From: Planococcus glaciei
Lineage (GTDB): Bacteria; Bacillota; Bacilli; Bacillales_A; Planococcaceae
Direction of reading: 5' to 3'
Assembly: GCF_900099655.1 (NCBI RefSeq)
Contig: NZ_FNDC01000018.1
Span: 1-64,000 of the forward strand
Length of the DNA stretch: 64,000 bases
The first letter of the stretch is position 1; every line of letters starts with the position of its first letter. The notes beneath the pieces were generated by a model, which saw only the letters and a list, made by a program, of their open reading frames with translations, had not been told where the DNA came from and made no database searches. Below are positions 22,051 through 34,581 of this stretch, piece after piece. The translations under genes were made by a program, and so were the position numbers.

Positions 22051-22070
22051 GGCTTTCCACGAAATTCTTT
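22034..22070 (-). terminator. Terminator after the antiporter gene
   Basis: The minus strand pairs AAAGAATTtCG with CGgAATTCTTT around a 12-base loop, followed by TTTTTTC. It overlaps the -35 of promoter P2. Confidence 0.55.
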
Positions 22071-22086
22071 CTGATTCGCTTTTATT

Positions 22087-22114
22087 AGTATAACAGGATA
22101 TTTTAGATATTCAA
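22087..22114 (-). promoter_or_regulatory. S10 operon promoter, distal (P1)
   Basis: TTGAAT (22114-22109), a 16-bp spacer and TATACT (22092-22087), with an extended TGt just ahead of the -10. Transcripts from here would have to pass the hairpin at 22034-22070. Confidence 0.45.
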
Positions 22115-22145
22115 CTCTCAAGCAAATAGTCCGAACATTTTTTTC

Positions 22146-23471
22146 TTAAGCCAAGAACATGACGGCAATCCAGCCGAAAACAATCAGCGGAATATTGTAA
22201 TGGAGGAAGGTCGGCACGCACGTATCCCAGATGTGATTGTGCTGGCCGTCGACATTCAGCCCGGCTGTCGGCCCGAGTGTCGAGTCGGAAGCAGGCGATC
22301 CGGCGTCCCCTAGTGCCCCCGCAGTTCCAATCAGCGAAATGATGGCAATCGTCGAGAATCCGAACTCCATACTCAGCGGCACAAAGATTGCAGCGATGAT
22401 TGGAATGGTTGCAAACGACGACCCAATTCCCATCGTCACGAGCAGGCCGACCACCAGCATGAAGAATGCAGCGACTCCTTTATTGCCATCGAATACATCC
22501 GCCACACTGGAAACAAGCGGCTCCACCGCTCCTGTCGCAGTGATAACCGATGCAAATCCGTTCGCTGAGATCATGACAAATCCGATAAAGGCCATCATGC
22601 GCATGCCGGCAGTCAGTACATCGTCAGCCTCACGCCATTTCATTGCCCCAAAGACATATAACACCAGAATGCCCGAAAGCGCCCCGATAATCATCGAATC
22701 CGTCTGGATCTGCCCATACAATGCCGCTGCCAATGCAACGAGCGTAACGATGACGTCTTTCGTCGAAGCCGTCTTTGTTTGAGTTTCTTCTATAGTATTA
22801 GTTGCTCTCGCATGATAGTCGCGAGGTTTTCGGTAAGAGATGAACACCGCGACTGCCAATCCCACCGCCATGCCTGCAACCGGAATCGCCATTGCTTTTG
22901 GAATGTCGGCCATGTCGATCGGCAATCCCGCCAGCTTCATCTGTGTGGCGACGATTTCGTGAAAGATCAACCCGAAGCCATACGGTAATAAAATATACGG
23001 TGCAGTCAGACCGAACGTCAGCACCGACGCAATCAGGCGTCGGTCGATCCGCAGCTCATTCATAATATGCAAAATTGGCGGCACCAATAATGGGATAAAG
23101 GCAATGTGAATCGGAATGGCATTCTGCGATAAAATCGCCATGGCAAGCAAAGCAAAAATCACCAAAGCTTTCGCCAGATTTTCTCTTGTCCCTTCCCCTT
23201 CTTTGTTTACGAGCTTCAAAACTTTTGAAACCAGCAGCTCAGGTATGCCTGTCCGTGAAATGGCCACGGCAAATCCGCCAAGCATTGCGTAGCTGAGTGC
23301 AATCGTCGCCCCTGCCCCTAAACCTTCAGTATAAGCTGCTACGGTATCCATAAGCGATAAGCCGCCGCTCAGTCCTCCGGCAAGCGCTCCAATCAATAAG
23401 GCAAACACCACATTGACGCGGAACAAACTTAAGACCAGCATGACCAGGACAGCAAGTATTACTGCATTCAT
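22146..23471 (-). CDS. Na+/H+ antiporter-family protein (YuiF/NhaC-like)
   Basis: 441 residues with about eleven hydrophobic segments. The C-terminal block AGALGDAGSPASDSTLGPTA, then NVDGQHNHIWDTCVPTF (about 388-425), is the hallmark of the Na_H_antiport_2 / YuiF group. Members are annotated as Na+/H+ antiporters, some with evidence for amino acid (histidine) uptake, so the substrate is uncertain. ATG 23471 has AAAGGAG upstream. Separate promoter and terminators on both sides show it is monocistronic and not part of the leu operon before it. Salt tolerance would suit a Planococcus, but this is inference. Confidence 0.8.
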   Translation of the reverse strand: MNAVILAVLVMLVLSLFRVNVVFALLIGALAGGLSGGLSLMDTVAAYTEGLGAGATIALSYAMLGGFAVAISRTGIPELLVSKVLKLVNKEGEGTRENLAKALVIFALLAMAILSQNAIPIHIAFIPLLVPPILHIMNELRIDRRLIASVLTFGLTAPYILLPYGFGLIFHEIVATQMKLAGLPIDMADIPKAMAIPVAGMAVGLAVAVFISYRKPRDYHARATNTIEETQTKTASTKDVIVTLVALAAALYGQIQTDSMIIGALSGILVLYVFGAMKWREADDVLTAGMRMMAFIGFVMISANGFASVITATGAVEPLVSSVADVFDGNKGVAAFFMLVVGLLVTMGIGSSFATIPIIAAIFVPLSMEFGFSTIAIISLIGTAGALGDAGSPASDSTLGPTAGLNVDGQHNHIWDTCVPTFLHYNIPLIVFGWIAVMFLA

Positions 23472-23513
23472 ATTTATTATCTCCTTTAGTGTGCTAAAGC
23501 GTTAAAGTACACT

Positions 23514-23546
23514 GTTAAAATTAACAAAATGCCAAAAGGATGTCAA
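23514..23546 (-). promoter_or_regulatory. Antiporter gene promoter with possible operator
   Basis: TTGACA (23546-23541) with TAATTT 17 bp downstream (23523-23518), a weak -10. A 5-2-5 inverted repeat, GTTAATTTTAAC (23525-23514), covers the -10, and an imperfect GTGT.C...ACAC dyad follows at about 23490-23513. This arrangement suggests a repressor site. Confidence 0.4.
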
Positions 23547-23615
23547 TACTAAACCCCGTGTTTGCTGGAATTAGAAAAACTCAGAAAATAAGGAGAGGTT
23601 GTTTATGTTTTAATA

Positions 23616-23648
23616 CAAAAAAATCCCCCGCTTGCAGCGAAGGATTTT
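23616..23648 (-). terminator. Terminator of the ilv-leu operon
   Basis: AATCCTTCGCT pairs with AGCGGGGGATT (two G-U pairs, 4-base loop), followed by TTTTTTT, shortly after the leuD stop codon. Confidence 0.8.
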
Positions 23649-23667
23649 CATTTTCTACTATATATAA

Positions 23668-24261
23668 TTACTGTTGTTGCTGTTGCTGCTGCTCGTATGC
23701 CGTGATGTAGTCATCGTACTGGAACGTCAAAGCAATCTCATCCCAGCCTTTCAGCAGCATTTCTTTCCAATAAGGGTCGATTGTGAATTCATAGCGGCTG
23801 CCGTCTTCCGCAGTCACCGTTTGCTCTTCCAGATTGACTTCCAGACCCAAAGGGGCTTTTTGCCCTTTTTGAATCAATTCATCTACCTGGCTATCGGTTA
23901 AGCGAATTGGCAAGATGCCGTTTTTGACGCAGTTATTATAGAAGATATCCGCATAACTCGGCGCAATGACCACATTAAAACCGTAATCTTGAATGGCCCA
24001 CGGGGCATGTTCACGTGAAGAGCCGCAGCCGAAGTTCTCTTGGGCAACTAAAATTTCGGAGCCGCTGTAGCGGGGATCATTTAGCACAAAGTCTTCTCTT
24101 GGGGAACCGTCCGGATGGAAACGCCAATGATAGAACAAGTACTGGCCGAAGCCCGTCCGTTCAATCCGCTTCAAGAACTCCTTGGAAATGATTTGGTCGG
24201 TATCTACGTTTTTTCGGTCAAGCGGCGTTAAGACGCTGTTAATTTTATTGATGGGCTTCAT
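23668..24261 (-). CDS. leuD: 3-isopropylmalate dehydratase small subunit
   Basis: 197 residues, swivel domain of the aconitase family, with CGSSREHAPWAIQDYGF (about 78-94) and NNCVKNGILPI (about 109-119). With LeuC it isomerises 2- to 3-isopropylmalate in leucine synthesis. ATG 24261 follows AAGGAGG. Last gene of ilvBNC-leuABCD. The C-terminus ends in seven consecutive glutamines encoded by mixed CAG/CAA codons, a low-complexity addition I do not expect in LeuD. Confidence 0.96.
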   Translation of the reverse strand: MKPINKINSVLTPLDRKNVDTDQIISKEFLKRIERTGFGQYLFYHWRFHPDGSPREDFVLNDPRYSGSEILVAQENFGCGSSREHAPWAIQDYGFNVVIAPSYADIFYNNCVKNGILPIRLTDSQVDELIQKGQKAPLGLEVNLEEQTVTAEDGSRYEFTIDPYWKEMLLKGWDEIALTFQYDDYITAYEQQQQQQQ

Positions 24262-24286
24262 CGCATTGCCTCCTTGTCCATTTCAC

Positions 24287-25705
24287 TCATACTGTTGGCA
24301 CAGGTTCTTTCATGTAATTGCGGACATCCGTCAAACGCCCTTCGATTGCGGCTGCGGCTGCCATGACAGGGCTGACCAGATGCGTCATCGAACCCGCACC
24401 TTGGCGCCCTTCGAAGTTCCGGTTCGAAGTGGAGGCACAGCGCTCTCCTGCCGGCACCGAGTCTTCATTCATCGCCAGGCACATGCTGCATCCCGTTTCG
24501 CGCCATTCAAATCCAGCTGCAAGGAAGATTTTATCCAAGCCCTCCGCTTCTGCTGCGCGTTTTACCGTTTCCGATCCCGGCACCACAATCGCCGTTACTG
24601 CTGGATGGACTTTTTTGCCTTCCACAATGGCACTTGCTGCACGCAAATCGCCGATGCGGGCATTTGTGCAAGATCCGATAAAGACATGCTGGATTTCAAT
24701 CGAAGACAACGGCGCCCCTTCTTCTAATTGCATATAGCTCAACGCTTGTTTTAACGCTTCCCGGTCAGCCGGATCTTCATAGTCTGATGCAAAAGGCACG
24801 TGTTCGGCAATGCCAGAGCCCATCGACGGGTTGGTCCCCCATGTCACAAAAGGCGAAATCTCATCTGCATGGATGGTATGCGTGACATCGTAAGCGGCGC
24901 CTTCATCAGTTGCGAGTGCCAGCCAACCAGCTGCCGCTTCCTCAAATGCTTCTCCTTGCGGGACGTATCTCCGGCCTCTCATATAGTCAATCGTCGTATC
25001 ATCCGGGCTGATCAAGCCTGCGCGTGCACCGGCTTCAATCGACATATTGCAGATAGTCATGCGTTCTTCCATTGAAAGTGACCGAATGGCATCTCCCGTA
25101 TATTCGACAATATGGCCGGTTCCCATATCAACGCCAAATTTCGCGATGATTGCCAGGATGACATCTTTCGCAGCAACACCGAAGCCCAGTTCTCCGTCAA
25201 TCCGGATTTGCATCGTTTTCGGTTTGGATTGCCAAAGCGTCTGTGTCGATAACACATGCTCCACTTCACTCGTCCCGATGCCAAACGCCAAGGCCCCGAA
25301 TGCGCCGTGTGTGGAAGTGTGGCTGTCTCCGCAAACAATCGTCTTGCCGGGTTGCGTGAGCCCAAGTTCCGGCCCAATGACGTGGACGATTCCCTGGTCC
25401 GGATGGTTGATGCCTGCAAGCGGGACACCGAACTCTTCGCAATTTTCCTGCAGGGTTTTAATTTGCTTGCGGGAAATCGGATCCGTAATTTTGTCCCGGT
25501 TGCGCGTCGGCACGTTATGGTCCATGGTCGCAAAGCACAAGTCCGGCCGCCGTACCTTCCGGCCATTCAATCTAAGGCCTTCGAATGCTTGTGGAGACGT
25601 CACTTCATGCAATAAATGAAGATCGATGTAAAGCAGGTCCGGCTTTCCCTGCTCTTCGTATACAATATGCTGTTCCCAAATTTTTTCAATAATCGTTTTT
25701 GCCAT
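24287..25705 (-). CDS. leuC: 3-isopropylmalate dehydratase large subunit
   Basis: 472 residues with the three [4Fe-4S] ligands C346 (GSCTNAR), C406 and C409 (GCSMC), and the early block [19 protein letters not shown] (126-144). Works with LeuD. GGAGG precedes ATG, 18 bases after leuB. Confidence 0.98.
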   Translation of the reverse strand: MAKTIIEKIWEQHIVYEEQGKPDLLYIDLHLLHEVTSPQAFEGLRLNGRKVRRPDLCFATMDHNVPTRNRDKITDPISRKQIKTLQENCEEFGVPLAGINHPDQGIVHVIGPELGLTQPGKTIVCGDSHTSTHGAFGALAFGIGTSEVEHVLSTQTLWQSKPKTMQIRIDGELGFGVAAKDVILAIIAKFGVDMGTGHIVEYTGDAIRSLSMEERMTICNMSIEAGARAGLISPDDTTIDYMRGRRYVPQGEAFEEAAAGWLALATDEGAAYDVTHTIHADEISPFVTWGTNPSMGSGIAEHVPFASDYEDPADREALKQALSYMQLEEGAPLSSIEIQHVFIGSCTNARIGDLRAASAIVEGKKVHPAVTAIVVPGSETVKRAAEAEGLDKIFLAAGFEWRETGCSMCLAMNEDSVPAGERCASTSNRNFEGRQGAGSMTHLVSPVMAAAAAIEGRLTDVRNYMKEPVPTV

Positions 25706-25723
25706 CCGAACCGCTCCTCCCGA

Positions 25724-26824
25724 TCAAACGTAAGAATACATGATGTGCTCTGACACCAATTCTCTTTCCAATTCTTCAATCACTTTTGTCACAAATCGCT
25801 CAGTGGATACTACTTGTTTGCCCGCGCTGGACAAATCGCCTGTGCAATAACCGTCTTCCAGTACACTCATCACCGCTTCTTCGATTGCTGCCGCTTCGGT
25901 ATGCATACCGAACGAATAGCGCAGCATCATCGCCGCCGACAAAATAGCCGCTGAAGGATTGGCTTTGTTCTGGCCTGCGATATCCGGCGCCGAACCATGT
26001 ACCGGTTCGTAAAGGCCGAAACCGTCTGACCGGACACTGGCTGATGGCAGCATGCCAAGCGATCCCGTGATAACGGACGCTTCATCGCTCAAGATATCGC
26101 CGAACATGTTCTCCGTCACCATGACATCGAATGCCCGCGGATCGGTGATCAGTTTCATCGCAGCAGAATCAACCAGCATGTGTTCCACTTCGACATCGGG
26201 ATAAAACGCTTTACGCTCTTCGACCACTTCACGCCATAGCTTGCTTGTTTCCAATACATTCGCTTTATCGACCGACGTTACTTTGCCTCTGCGCCCACGC
26301 GCGATTTCAAACGCCTGATCGACAATCCGCTCGATTTCATCCCGTGTATAGACGAGTGTATCGACTCCTGCTTTTTCGGTCCGGCGCTTCGGTTCCCCGA
26401 AGTACAACCCGCTTGTCAGTTCGCGCACAATGACCATGTCCACTTCTTTTGCCACTTCTTCTTTTAATGGCGATGAACCAAGCAAAGCAGGGATTGCTTT
26501 GACCGGCCGGATATTCGCAAACAAATCGAAATGCTTGCGGATGTTCAACAAACCTTTTTCCGGGCGAAGATGCCCTGGATTCTGGTCCCATTTCGAACCT
26601 CCGACTGCACCGAGGAGAATTGCGTCGCTTGCCTCGCATGCGGCAATGGTTTCGTCAGGCAGCGGGTTATTATGTGCATCGACCGCACTGCCTCCGATCA
26701 ACGCGTGTTTCAAATGAAAAGTATGTCCATAACGCATTGCGATGGATTGCAGCACCTTTACCGCCGCATCTGTTACTTCTGGTCCGATTCCGTCTCCTGG
26801 CAATACCGCTATTGTTTTTTTCAT
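25724..26824 (-). CDS. leuB: 3-isopropylmalate dehydrogenase
   Basis: 366 residues. Begins KKTIAVLPGDGIGPEVTD; carries the RELTSGLYFGEPK loop (about 134-146), and GSLGMLPSAS with EPVHGSAPDIAGQ for Mg and NAD binding. Oxidises and decarboxylates 3-isopropylmalate. GAGGAGG ahead of ATG. Confidence 0.98.
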   Translation of the reverse strand: MKKTIAVLPGDGIGPEVTDAAVKVLQSIAMRYGHTFHLKHALIGGSAVDAHNNPLPDETIAACEASDAILLGAVGGSKWDQNPGHLRPEKGLLNIRKHFDLFANIRPVKAIPALLGSSPLKEEVAKEVDMVIVRELTSGLYFGEPKRRTEKAGVDTLVYTRDEIERIVDQAFEIARGRRGKVTSVDKANVLETSKLWREVVEERKAFYPDVEVEHMLVDSAAMKLITDPRAFDVMVTENMFGDILSDEASVITGSLGMLPSASVRSDGFGLYEPVHGSAPDIAGQNKANPSAAILSAAMMLRYSFGMHTEAAAIEEAVMSVLEDGYCTGDLSSAGKQVVSTERFVTKVIEELERELVSEHIMYSYV

Positions 26825-26855
26825 TTTAAATTCCTCCTCTTTCGATTCATCCGTT

Positions 26856-29958
<3,103 letters not shown>

Positions 29959-29962
<4 letters not shown>

Positions 29963-31689
29963 TCGCCTTTCACTCCGATCATTTCATTCAGCCCCTTGCC
30001 TGGCGCAACCATCGGATAAACGTTTTCCATTTGCACCACCCGGCAATCGATCAGCACCGGTCCGGTTGAAGCAAACGCTTCTGCAAATACCTTTTCCGCT
30101 TGTTCCATCGTTTCCACTTTGTATCCTTCGATATCGTAAGCTTGTGCCAATTTCACAAAATCCGGCTGTACATGAATCAACGATTGAGAGTAGCGCTCTT
30201 CATAAAACGTTTCCTGCCATTGCCTTACCATGCCAAGGCTTTGGTTGTTTAAGATCACTACTTTTACCGGTAGGCGCAATTCCTGCAGCAGCGACAGTTC
30301 CTGCAGCGTCATTTGGAATCCAGCGTCTCCGACTACCGCAACGACCGTTTCATTCGATCTTGCCAATTGGGCGCCAATTGCTGCCGGGAAGCCGAAGCCC
30401 ATAGTCCCTAAGCCGCCTGACGTTACCCAATTATGCGGATGGTTGAATCGGTAATACTGCGCTGTCCACATTTGATGTTGCCCGACGTCCGTCGTAACAA
30501 CCGCATCTCCTCCGGTTAAGCGGTGAATCAATTCAACCGCTTGTTGAGGTAAGATCCCGCGTTCCTTGTCCGCTTTGTAGTGAAGCGGGTATTCTGCCCG
30601 ATTTGCCGTTAGCCGCTGCAACCAGGCCTCCGTATCCGGCGATTCGAAACTTTGATTGGATAATGCCTGCAGCGCTTCTTTCGCATCGGCCACAATAGGG
30701 ATGTCAGTGGGAACGTTTTTTCCGATTTCAGCTGGATCGATGTCAATGTGGATCACTTTCGCATTGGGTGCAAAATGTGCCAGGTTTCCGGTCAGTCTGT
30801 CATCGAAACGGGCACCAATATTGATGAGTAGATCGCATTCGCAAATGGCTGTATTGGCTGTATACGTTCCGTGCATTCCGGCCATTCCCAGAAACAGTGG
30901 ATGATCGCCTCCGATAGAGCCGAGTCCCAATAAAGTGTTTGTGACTGGAACTTTATGGCGTTCCGCAAAAACCTGAAGTTCTTCAGATGCTTGAGCGGCT
31001 AAAACTCCCGCACCTGCCAGAATCAATGGTTTTTTCGCTTCCGACAATGCTTGGCCGGCTTTTTGGATCTGCAGGTAATTCGGTTTCGTCGTCGGCTGGT
31101 ATCCCGGCAGATTCACTTGTTCATTCTGCGGATAATCCGTTAAAAACATTTCCGTTGAAATGTTTTTGGGAATGTCTACAACGACCGGTCCCGGACGCCC
31201 CGTTGAAGCGATGTAAAATGCTTCTTTAATGATTCTCGGGAAATCTGCTACGCTCTTCACCTGGTAATTGTGCTTGGTGATCGGCTGCGTGATCCCGATG
31301 ATGTCCGCTTCCTGGAAAGCATCTGTTCCAATGACCGTACTGGCAACTTGCCCTGTGAAAACGACCAGTGGCAGCGAGTCGAGCATCGCATCTGCAATTC
31401 CTGTTACGAGGTTGGTGGCTCCAGGGCCCGAAGTGGCAATAACCACACCCGTTTTTCCCGATACCCGGGCATATCCTTCTGCCGCATGGATCGCGCCTTG
31501 TTCGTGTCTTGCAAGTACGTGCCGGATGGGATTTCTGTGCAAGGCATCGTAAATGGGAAGTACCGCCCCTCCCGGGTAACCGAAAATCACTTCAACACCT
31601 TGTTCTTTCAGCGATTGAATCAGGACATCTGCCCCGCTGCCTTTCAGCTTCTGTTCTGTTTCTTCTCTTACTTTAAGGTTTACACCCAT
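29959..31689 (-). CDS. ilvB: Acetolactate synthase large (catalytic) subunit
   Basis: 576 residues of the thiamine-diphosphate enzyme family. It has the N-terminal [15 protein letters not shown] (about 35-49), the catalytic glutamate in [15 protein letters not shown], and the TPP/Mg site [15 protein letters not shown] followed by NN. ATG 31689 has AAAGGAGG. First gene behind a T-box leader. Makes acetolactate or acetohydroxybutyrate, so the operon supplies valine and isoleucine as well as leucine. Confidence 0.98.
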
Positions 31690-31727
31690 TCTGTCCGCCT
31701 CCTTTTGGATTATGTCTTCCGTAGAAT

Positions 31728-31980
31728 AAAAAAAGCTTTTTCATCCTACACAAAGAAACTTGTTCTTTGTATAGGGATGAAAAAGCTTCATGGTACCACC
31801 CTATTTCGCCGCGCAACCGCAGCCTCACAGATAAGCTAGGCTTATCTATTGGTAACGATAGCCTTATGGAACCGGCTACCGGGAGTGCCTAATCAGTCTG
31901 AACCTTTAAGCACTCCACTCAGAGGGGATGTCGCGAATGGGAGTATTGCCGGCTTCCACCATTACCGGCTCTCTGTGAAT
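31728..31980 (-). promoter_or_regulatory. T-box leader of ilvB operon, isoleucine (AUC) specifier
   Basis: The minus strand shows the T-box core GGGTGGTACC (31801-31792) and a long terminator, GCTTTTTCATCC / GGATGAAAAAGC and beyond, ending in TTTTTTT. A short stem I begins with CAGAGAGCCGG and closes with CCTCTGAG. The specifier position is inferred by matching the spacing (6 nt from codon to GAG) with the cysteine T-box in this window, where it gives TGC. Here the same spacing gives ATC (31929-31927), isoleucine. B. subtilis uses a leucine codon at this operon, as I recall. No consensus promoter is obvious in the 60 bases before it, so ilvE read-through is possible. Confidence 0.85.
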
Positions 31981-32041
31981 ACAATTTCCATTAACTTTAA
32001 CCTCGTCATTGAGTTGGCGTTATGAAATTTTATTTATTTGC

Positions 32042-32941
32042 TTAAACTGCGTTTAAATGTTCGTCGTATACTTTCACTCCATCTTGCTGAACGAGTTCCC
32101 GGAAAGAAGCAAGCAAATCATTTGTAACAGGACCCGGTTTGCCGTCTCCAATTACTCGTCCATCCACTTTAATAACCGCAATCACTTCTGCAGCCGTTCC
32201 TGTCAAGAACACTTCATCAGCGACATACACGTCATGTCTTGTAAAGACCCCTTCCTGAACTTCGTAGCCTTTTTGTGCGGCAACTTCCATAATGGCGTTT
32301 CGCGTAATTCCTTCAAGTGCTCCGACATAACCAGGAGGCGTTAGTATTTTGTTCTTTCGGACAATGAATATATTATCAGCCGATCCTTCAGCTACATAGC
32401 CTTGATCATTCAGCATAAGCGCTTCCGATACACCGGCCAGATTGGCTTCGATTTTTACTAGGATATTGTTCATGTAGTTCAGTGATTTCACTTTCGGGCT
32501 TAACACATCCGAACGGTTTCTCCGGGTCGCCACCGAAACAATTTCAATGCCATTGTCGTATAGCGACTTTGGAAATAATGATAAAGCTTCTGCAATGACA
32601 ATGACACTCGGCTTTGAACACGTTAACGGGTCAATCCCCAGATTGCCGACCCCTCTTGAAACAATCAATCGGATGTAAGCATCTTTTAACTCGTTGCGCC
32701 GAAGCGTTTCGACTACTAACTTTGTCATTTCTTCGAAAGTATGTGGAATTTCTAGCATGACGGACTTTGCCGAATCGTAAAGACGTTCTAAATGTTCTTC
32801 TAATCGAAAGACGTTTCCGTTATAAGAACGAATTCCTTCGAACACTCCATCTCCGTATAAGAAGCCGTGATCATAGACCGAAACTTTAGCATCTTCTTTT
32901 CTAACAAATTCACCATTCAAGTAGATTAGTTGTTCTCCCAT
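32042..32941 (-). CDS. ilvE: Branched-chain amino acid aminotransferase
   Basis: 299 residues, fold-type IV PLP enzyme. The PLP lysine lies in SPKVKSLNYMNNILVK (about 152-167), and the phosphate-binding region is LEGITRNAIMEVA. Starts GEQLIYLNGEFVRKED from ATG 32941; a TTG at 32962 is in frame, but a GTGGAAAG site favours the ATG. Transfers the amino group for the last step of valine, leucine and isoleucine synthesis. Own promoter upstream; about 60 bases ahead of the T-box of the ilvB operon. Confidence 0.93.
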   Translation of the reverse strand: MGEQLIYLNGEFVRKEDAKVSVYDHGFLYGDGVFEGIRSYNGNVFRLEEHLERLYDSAKSVMLEIPHTFEEMTKLVVETLRRNELKDAYIRLIVSRGVGNLGIDPLTCSKPSVIVIAEALSLFPKSLYDNGIEIVSVATRRNRSDVLSPKVKSLNYMNNILVKIEANLAGVSEALMLNDQGYVAEGSADNIFIVRKNKILTPPGYVGALEGITRNAIMEVAAQKGYEVQEGVFTRHDVYVADEVFLTGTAAEVIAVIKVDGRVIGDGKPGPVTNDLLASFRELVQQDGVKVYDEHLNAV

Positions 32942-33017
32942 GCTTTCCACTTCTTTCTCCAAAAGATTTATTGATCTCGAGTTATCAGATTCTTATGTGC
33001 TCTTGTAAATTGTTGCT

Positions 33018-33046
33018 ATCATATCGCCTATTTTAAAGTGTGTCAA
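33018..33046 (-). promoter_or_regulatory. ilvE promoter
   Basis: TTGACA (33046-33041), a 17-bp spacer and TATGAT (33023-33018). About 100 bases further upstream is a tandem repeat, two copies of AAATTTGTGAA (33138-33161), AT-rich like CodY targets but a poor match to AATTTTCWGAAAATT. The remainder of the ilvE-tuf gap has no gene. Confidence 0.8.
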
Positions 33047-33187
33047 TCGACTTTATCTAAGTTTTTAGTCTATTTTGAATATTGTTTCTCTATGTATGCG
33101 TTTCCATTGCTTTAACATCAAGCTTTTAAAGAATCGAAAAAATTTGTGAAAAATTTGTGAATGCAATATATTATATACCTCATACAC

Positions 33188-33216
33188 GAAAAAAGAGCAG
33201 ACACTTGTCTGCTCTT
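33188..33216 (-). terminator. Second terminator after tuf
   Basis: Perfect 11-bp stem AAGAGCAGACA / TGTCTGCTCTT with a very short loop, then TTTTTT. A backup to the hairpin just before it. Confidence 0.8.
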
Positions 33217-33222
33217 AAACGC

Positions 33223-33263
33223 AAAAAAACTCCCGGCTTATCAAAAGATAAACCGGAAGTTTT
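33223..33263 (-). terminator. First terminator after tuf
   Basis: Stem ACTTCCGGTTTATC / GATAAGCCGGGAGT (two G-U pairs, 4-base loop) followed by TTTTTTT. It closes the str operon and isolates it from ilvE. Confidence 0.9.
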
Positions 33264-33278
33264 GGACACTTAATAAAA

Positions 33279-34466
33279 TTATTTAGTGATTTTAGCTACG
33301 ACGCCAGCGCCTACAGTACGTCCACCCTCGCGGATAGAGAACTTAGTGCCTTCTTCGATAGCGATTGGAGAGATCAAAGCAACAGTCATTTCGATGTTGT
33401 CGCCAGGCATAACCATTTCTACGCCTTCAGGAAGGTTACAAACACCAGTTACATCAGTTGTACGGAAGTAGAACTGTGGACGGTAGTTTGAGAAGAATGG
33501 AGTGTGACGTCCACCCTCTTCTTTTGAAAGAACGTAAACTTCAGCAGTGAACTCAGTGTGTGGAGTGATTGTGCCTGGTTTAGCCAATACTTGTCCACGT
33601 TGTACGTCATCACGAGAAACCCCGCGAAGAAGTGCACCGATGTTGTCGCCAGCTTCAGCATAGTCTAACAATTTACGGAACATTTCTACACCTGTTACAG
33701 TTGTAGCTTTTGGTTCTTCAGTAAGACCGATGATGTCAACAGTGTCACCGATTTTAACTTGTCCGCGTTCAACGCGTCCAGTAGCAACCGTACCACGGCC
33801 AGTGATTGAGAATACATCCTCAACAGGCATCATGAATGGTTTGTCAGTGTCACGTGTTGGAGTTGGAATGTACTCATCAACAGCGTTCATCAATTCCATG
33901 ATTTTTTCTTCCCATTCTGCTTCTCCTTCAAGAGCTTTAAGAGCAGAACCTTTGATGACAGGAATGTCATCGCCAGGGAAGTCATATTCAGAAAGAAGAT
34001 CGCGAACTTCCATTTCAACAAGTTCAAGAAGTTCTTCGTCGTCTACCATGTCACATTTGTTCATGAATACAACTAGGTAAGGAACACCTACTTGTTTAGA
34101 CAATAGGATGTGCTCACGTGTTTGTGGCATTGGGCCGTCAGCAGCAGATACTACTAGGATCCCGCCGTCCATTTGTGCAGCACCAGTGATCATGTTTTTA
34201 ACATAGTCAGCGTGTCCTGGGCAGTCAACGTGTGCATAGTGGCGAGAAGCAGTTTCATACTCAACGTGTGAAGTGTTGATAGTGATACCGCGTTCTTTTT
34301 CTTCAGGTGCGTTATCGATTTGGTCGTAAGAACGAGCTTCCCCGCCTGATGCTTTAGCAAGAACTGTAGCGATTGCAGCAGTTAAAGTTGTTTTACCATG
34401 GTCAACGTGACCGATTGTACCAATATTCGCATGTGTTTTAGAGCGATCAAATTTAGCTTTTCCCAT
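33279..34466 (-). CDS. tuf: Elongation factor Tu
   Basis: 395 residues from ATG 34466 ([17 protein letters not shown]), preceded by GAGGAGG; the upstream ATG at 34544 lies in the hairpin region before it. G1 GHVDHGKT, G3 DCPGHADYV and G4 NKCD are present. Delivers aminoacyl-tRNA to the ribosome. Last gene of the str operon, followed by two terminators. Confidence 0.98.
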   Translation of the reverse strand: MGKAKFDRSKTHANIGTIGHVDHGKTTLTAAIATVLAKASGGEARSYDQIDNAPEEKERGITINTSHVEYETASRHYAHVDCPGHADYVKNMITGAAQMDGGILVVSAADGPMPQTREHILLSKQVGVPYLVVFMNKCDMVDDEELLELVEMEVRDLLSEYDFPGDDIPVIKGSALKALEGEAEWEEKIMELMNAVDEYIPTPTRDTDKPFMMPVEDVFSITGRGTVATGRVERGQVKIGDTVDIIGLTEEPKATTVTGVEMFRKLLDYAEAGDNIGALLRGVSRDDVQRGQVLAKPGTITPHTEFTAEVYVLSKEEGGRHTPFFSNYRPQFYFRTTDVTGVCNLPEGVEMVMPGDNIEMTVALISPIAIEEGTKFSIREGGRTVGAGVVAKITK

Positions 34467-34510
34467 TAGAAAAATCCTCCTCGAAATGTAAGTTAATTGG
34501 TCGTTTGAAG

Positions 34511-34543
34511 TGCCGGAATAATAGGGCCCTACTATTCCAGGCA
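34511..34543 (-). repeat. 33-base inverted repeat between fusA and tuf
   Basis: TGCCtGGAATAgTAGGG / CCCTAtTATTCCgGCA folds into one long hairpin with almost no loop; mismatches are G-U compatible. No U-tract follows, so it is not a simple terminator. It may be an RNA processing or stabilising structure that sets tuf mRNA apart from fusA. Confidence 0.55.
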
Positions 34544-34581
34544 TACAAACTATTTATACTTTATTAAAGATCAAAATTCAA

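Noticed and set aside
22237-22782. 181-codon plus-strand frame opposite the antiporter gene
   Set aside because: A shadow of codon bias in the real minus-strand gene; no start site or protein similarity.
25047-25619. 190-codon plus-strand frame opposite leuC
   Set aside because: leuC shows all catalytic residues on the other strand; this is an antisense shadow.
33138-33161. Candidate CodY box upstream of ilvE
   Set aside because: At least four mismatches to AATTTTCWGAAAATT; kept only as an unexplained direct repeat.
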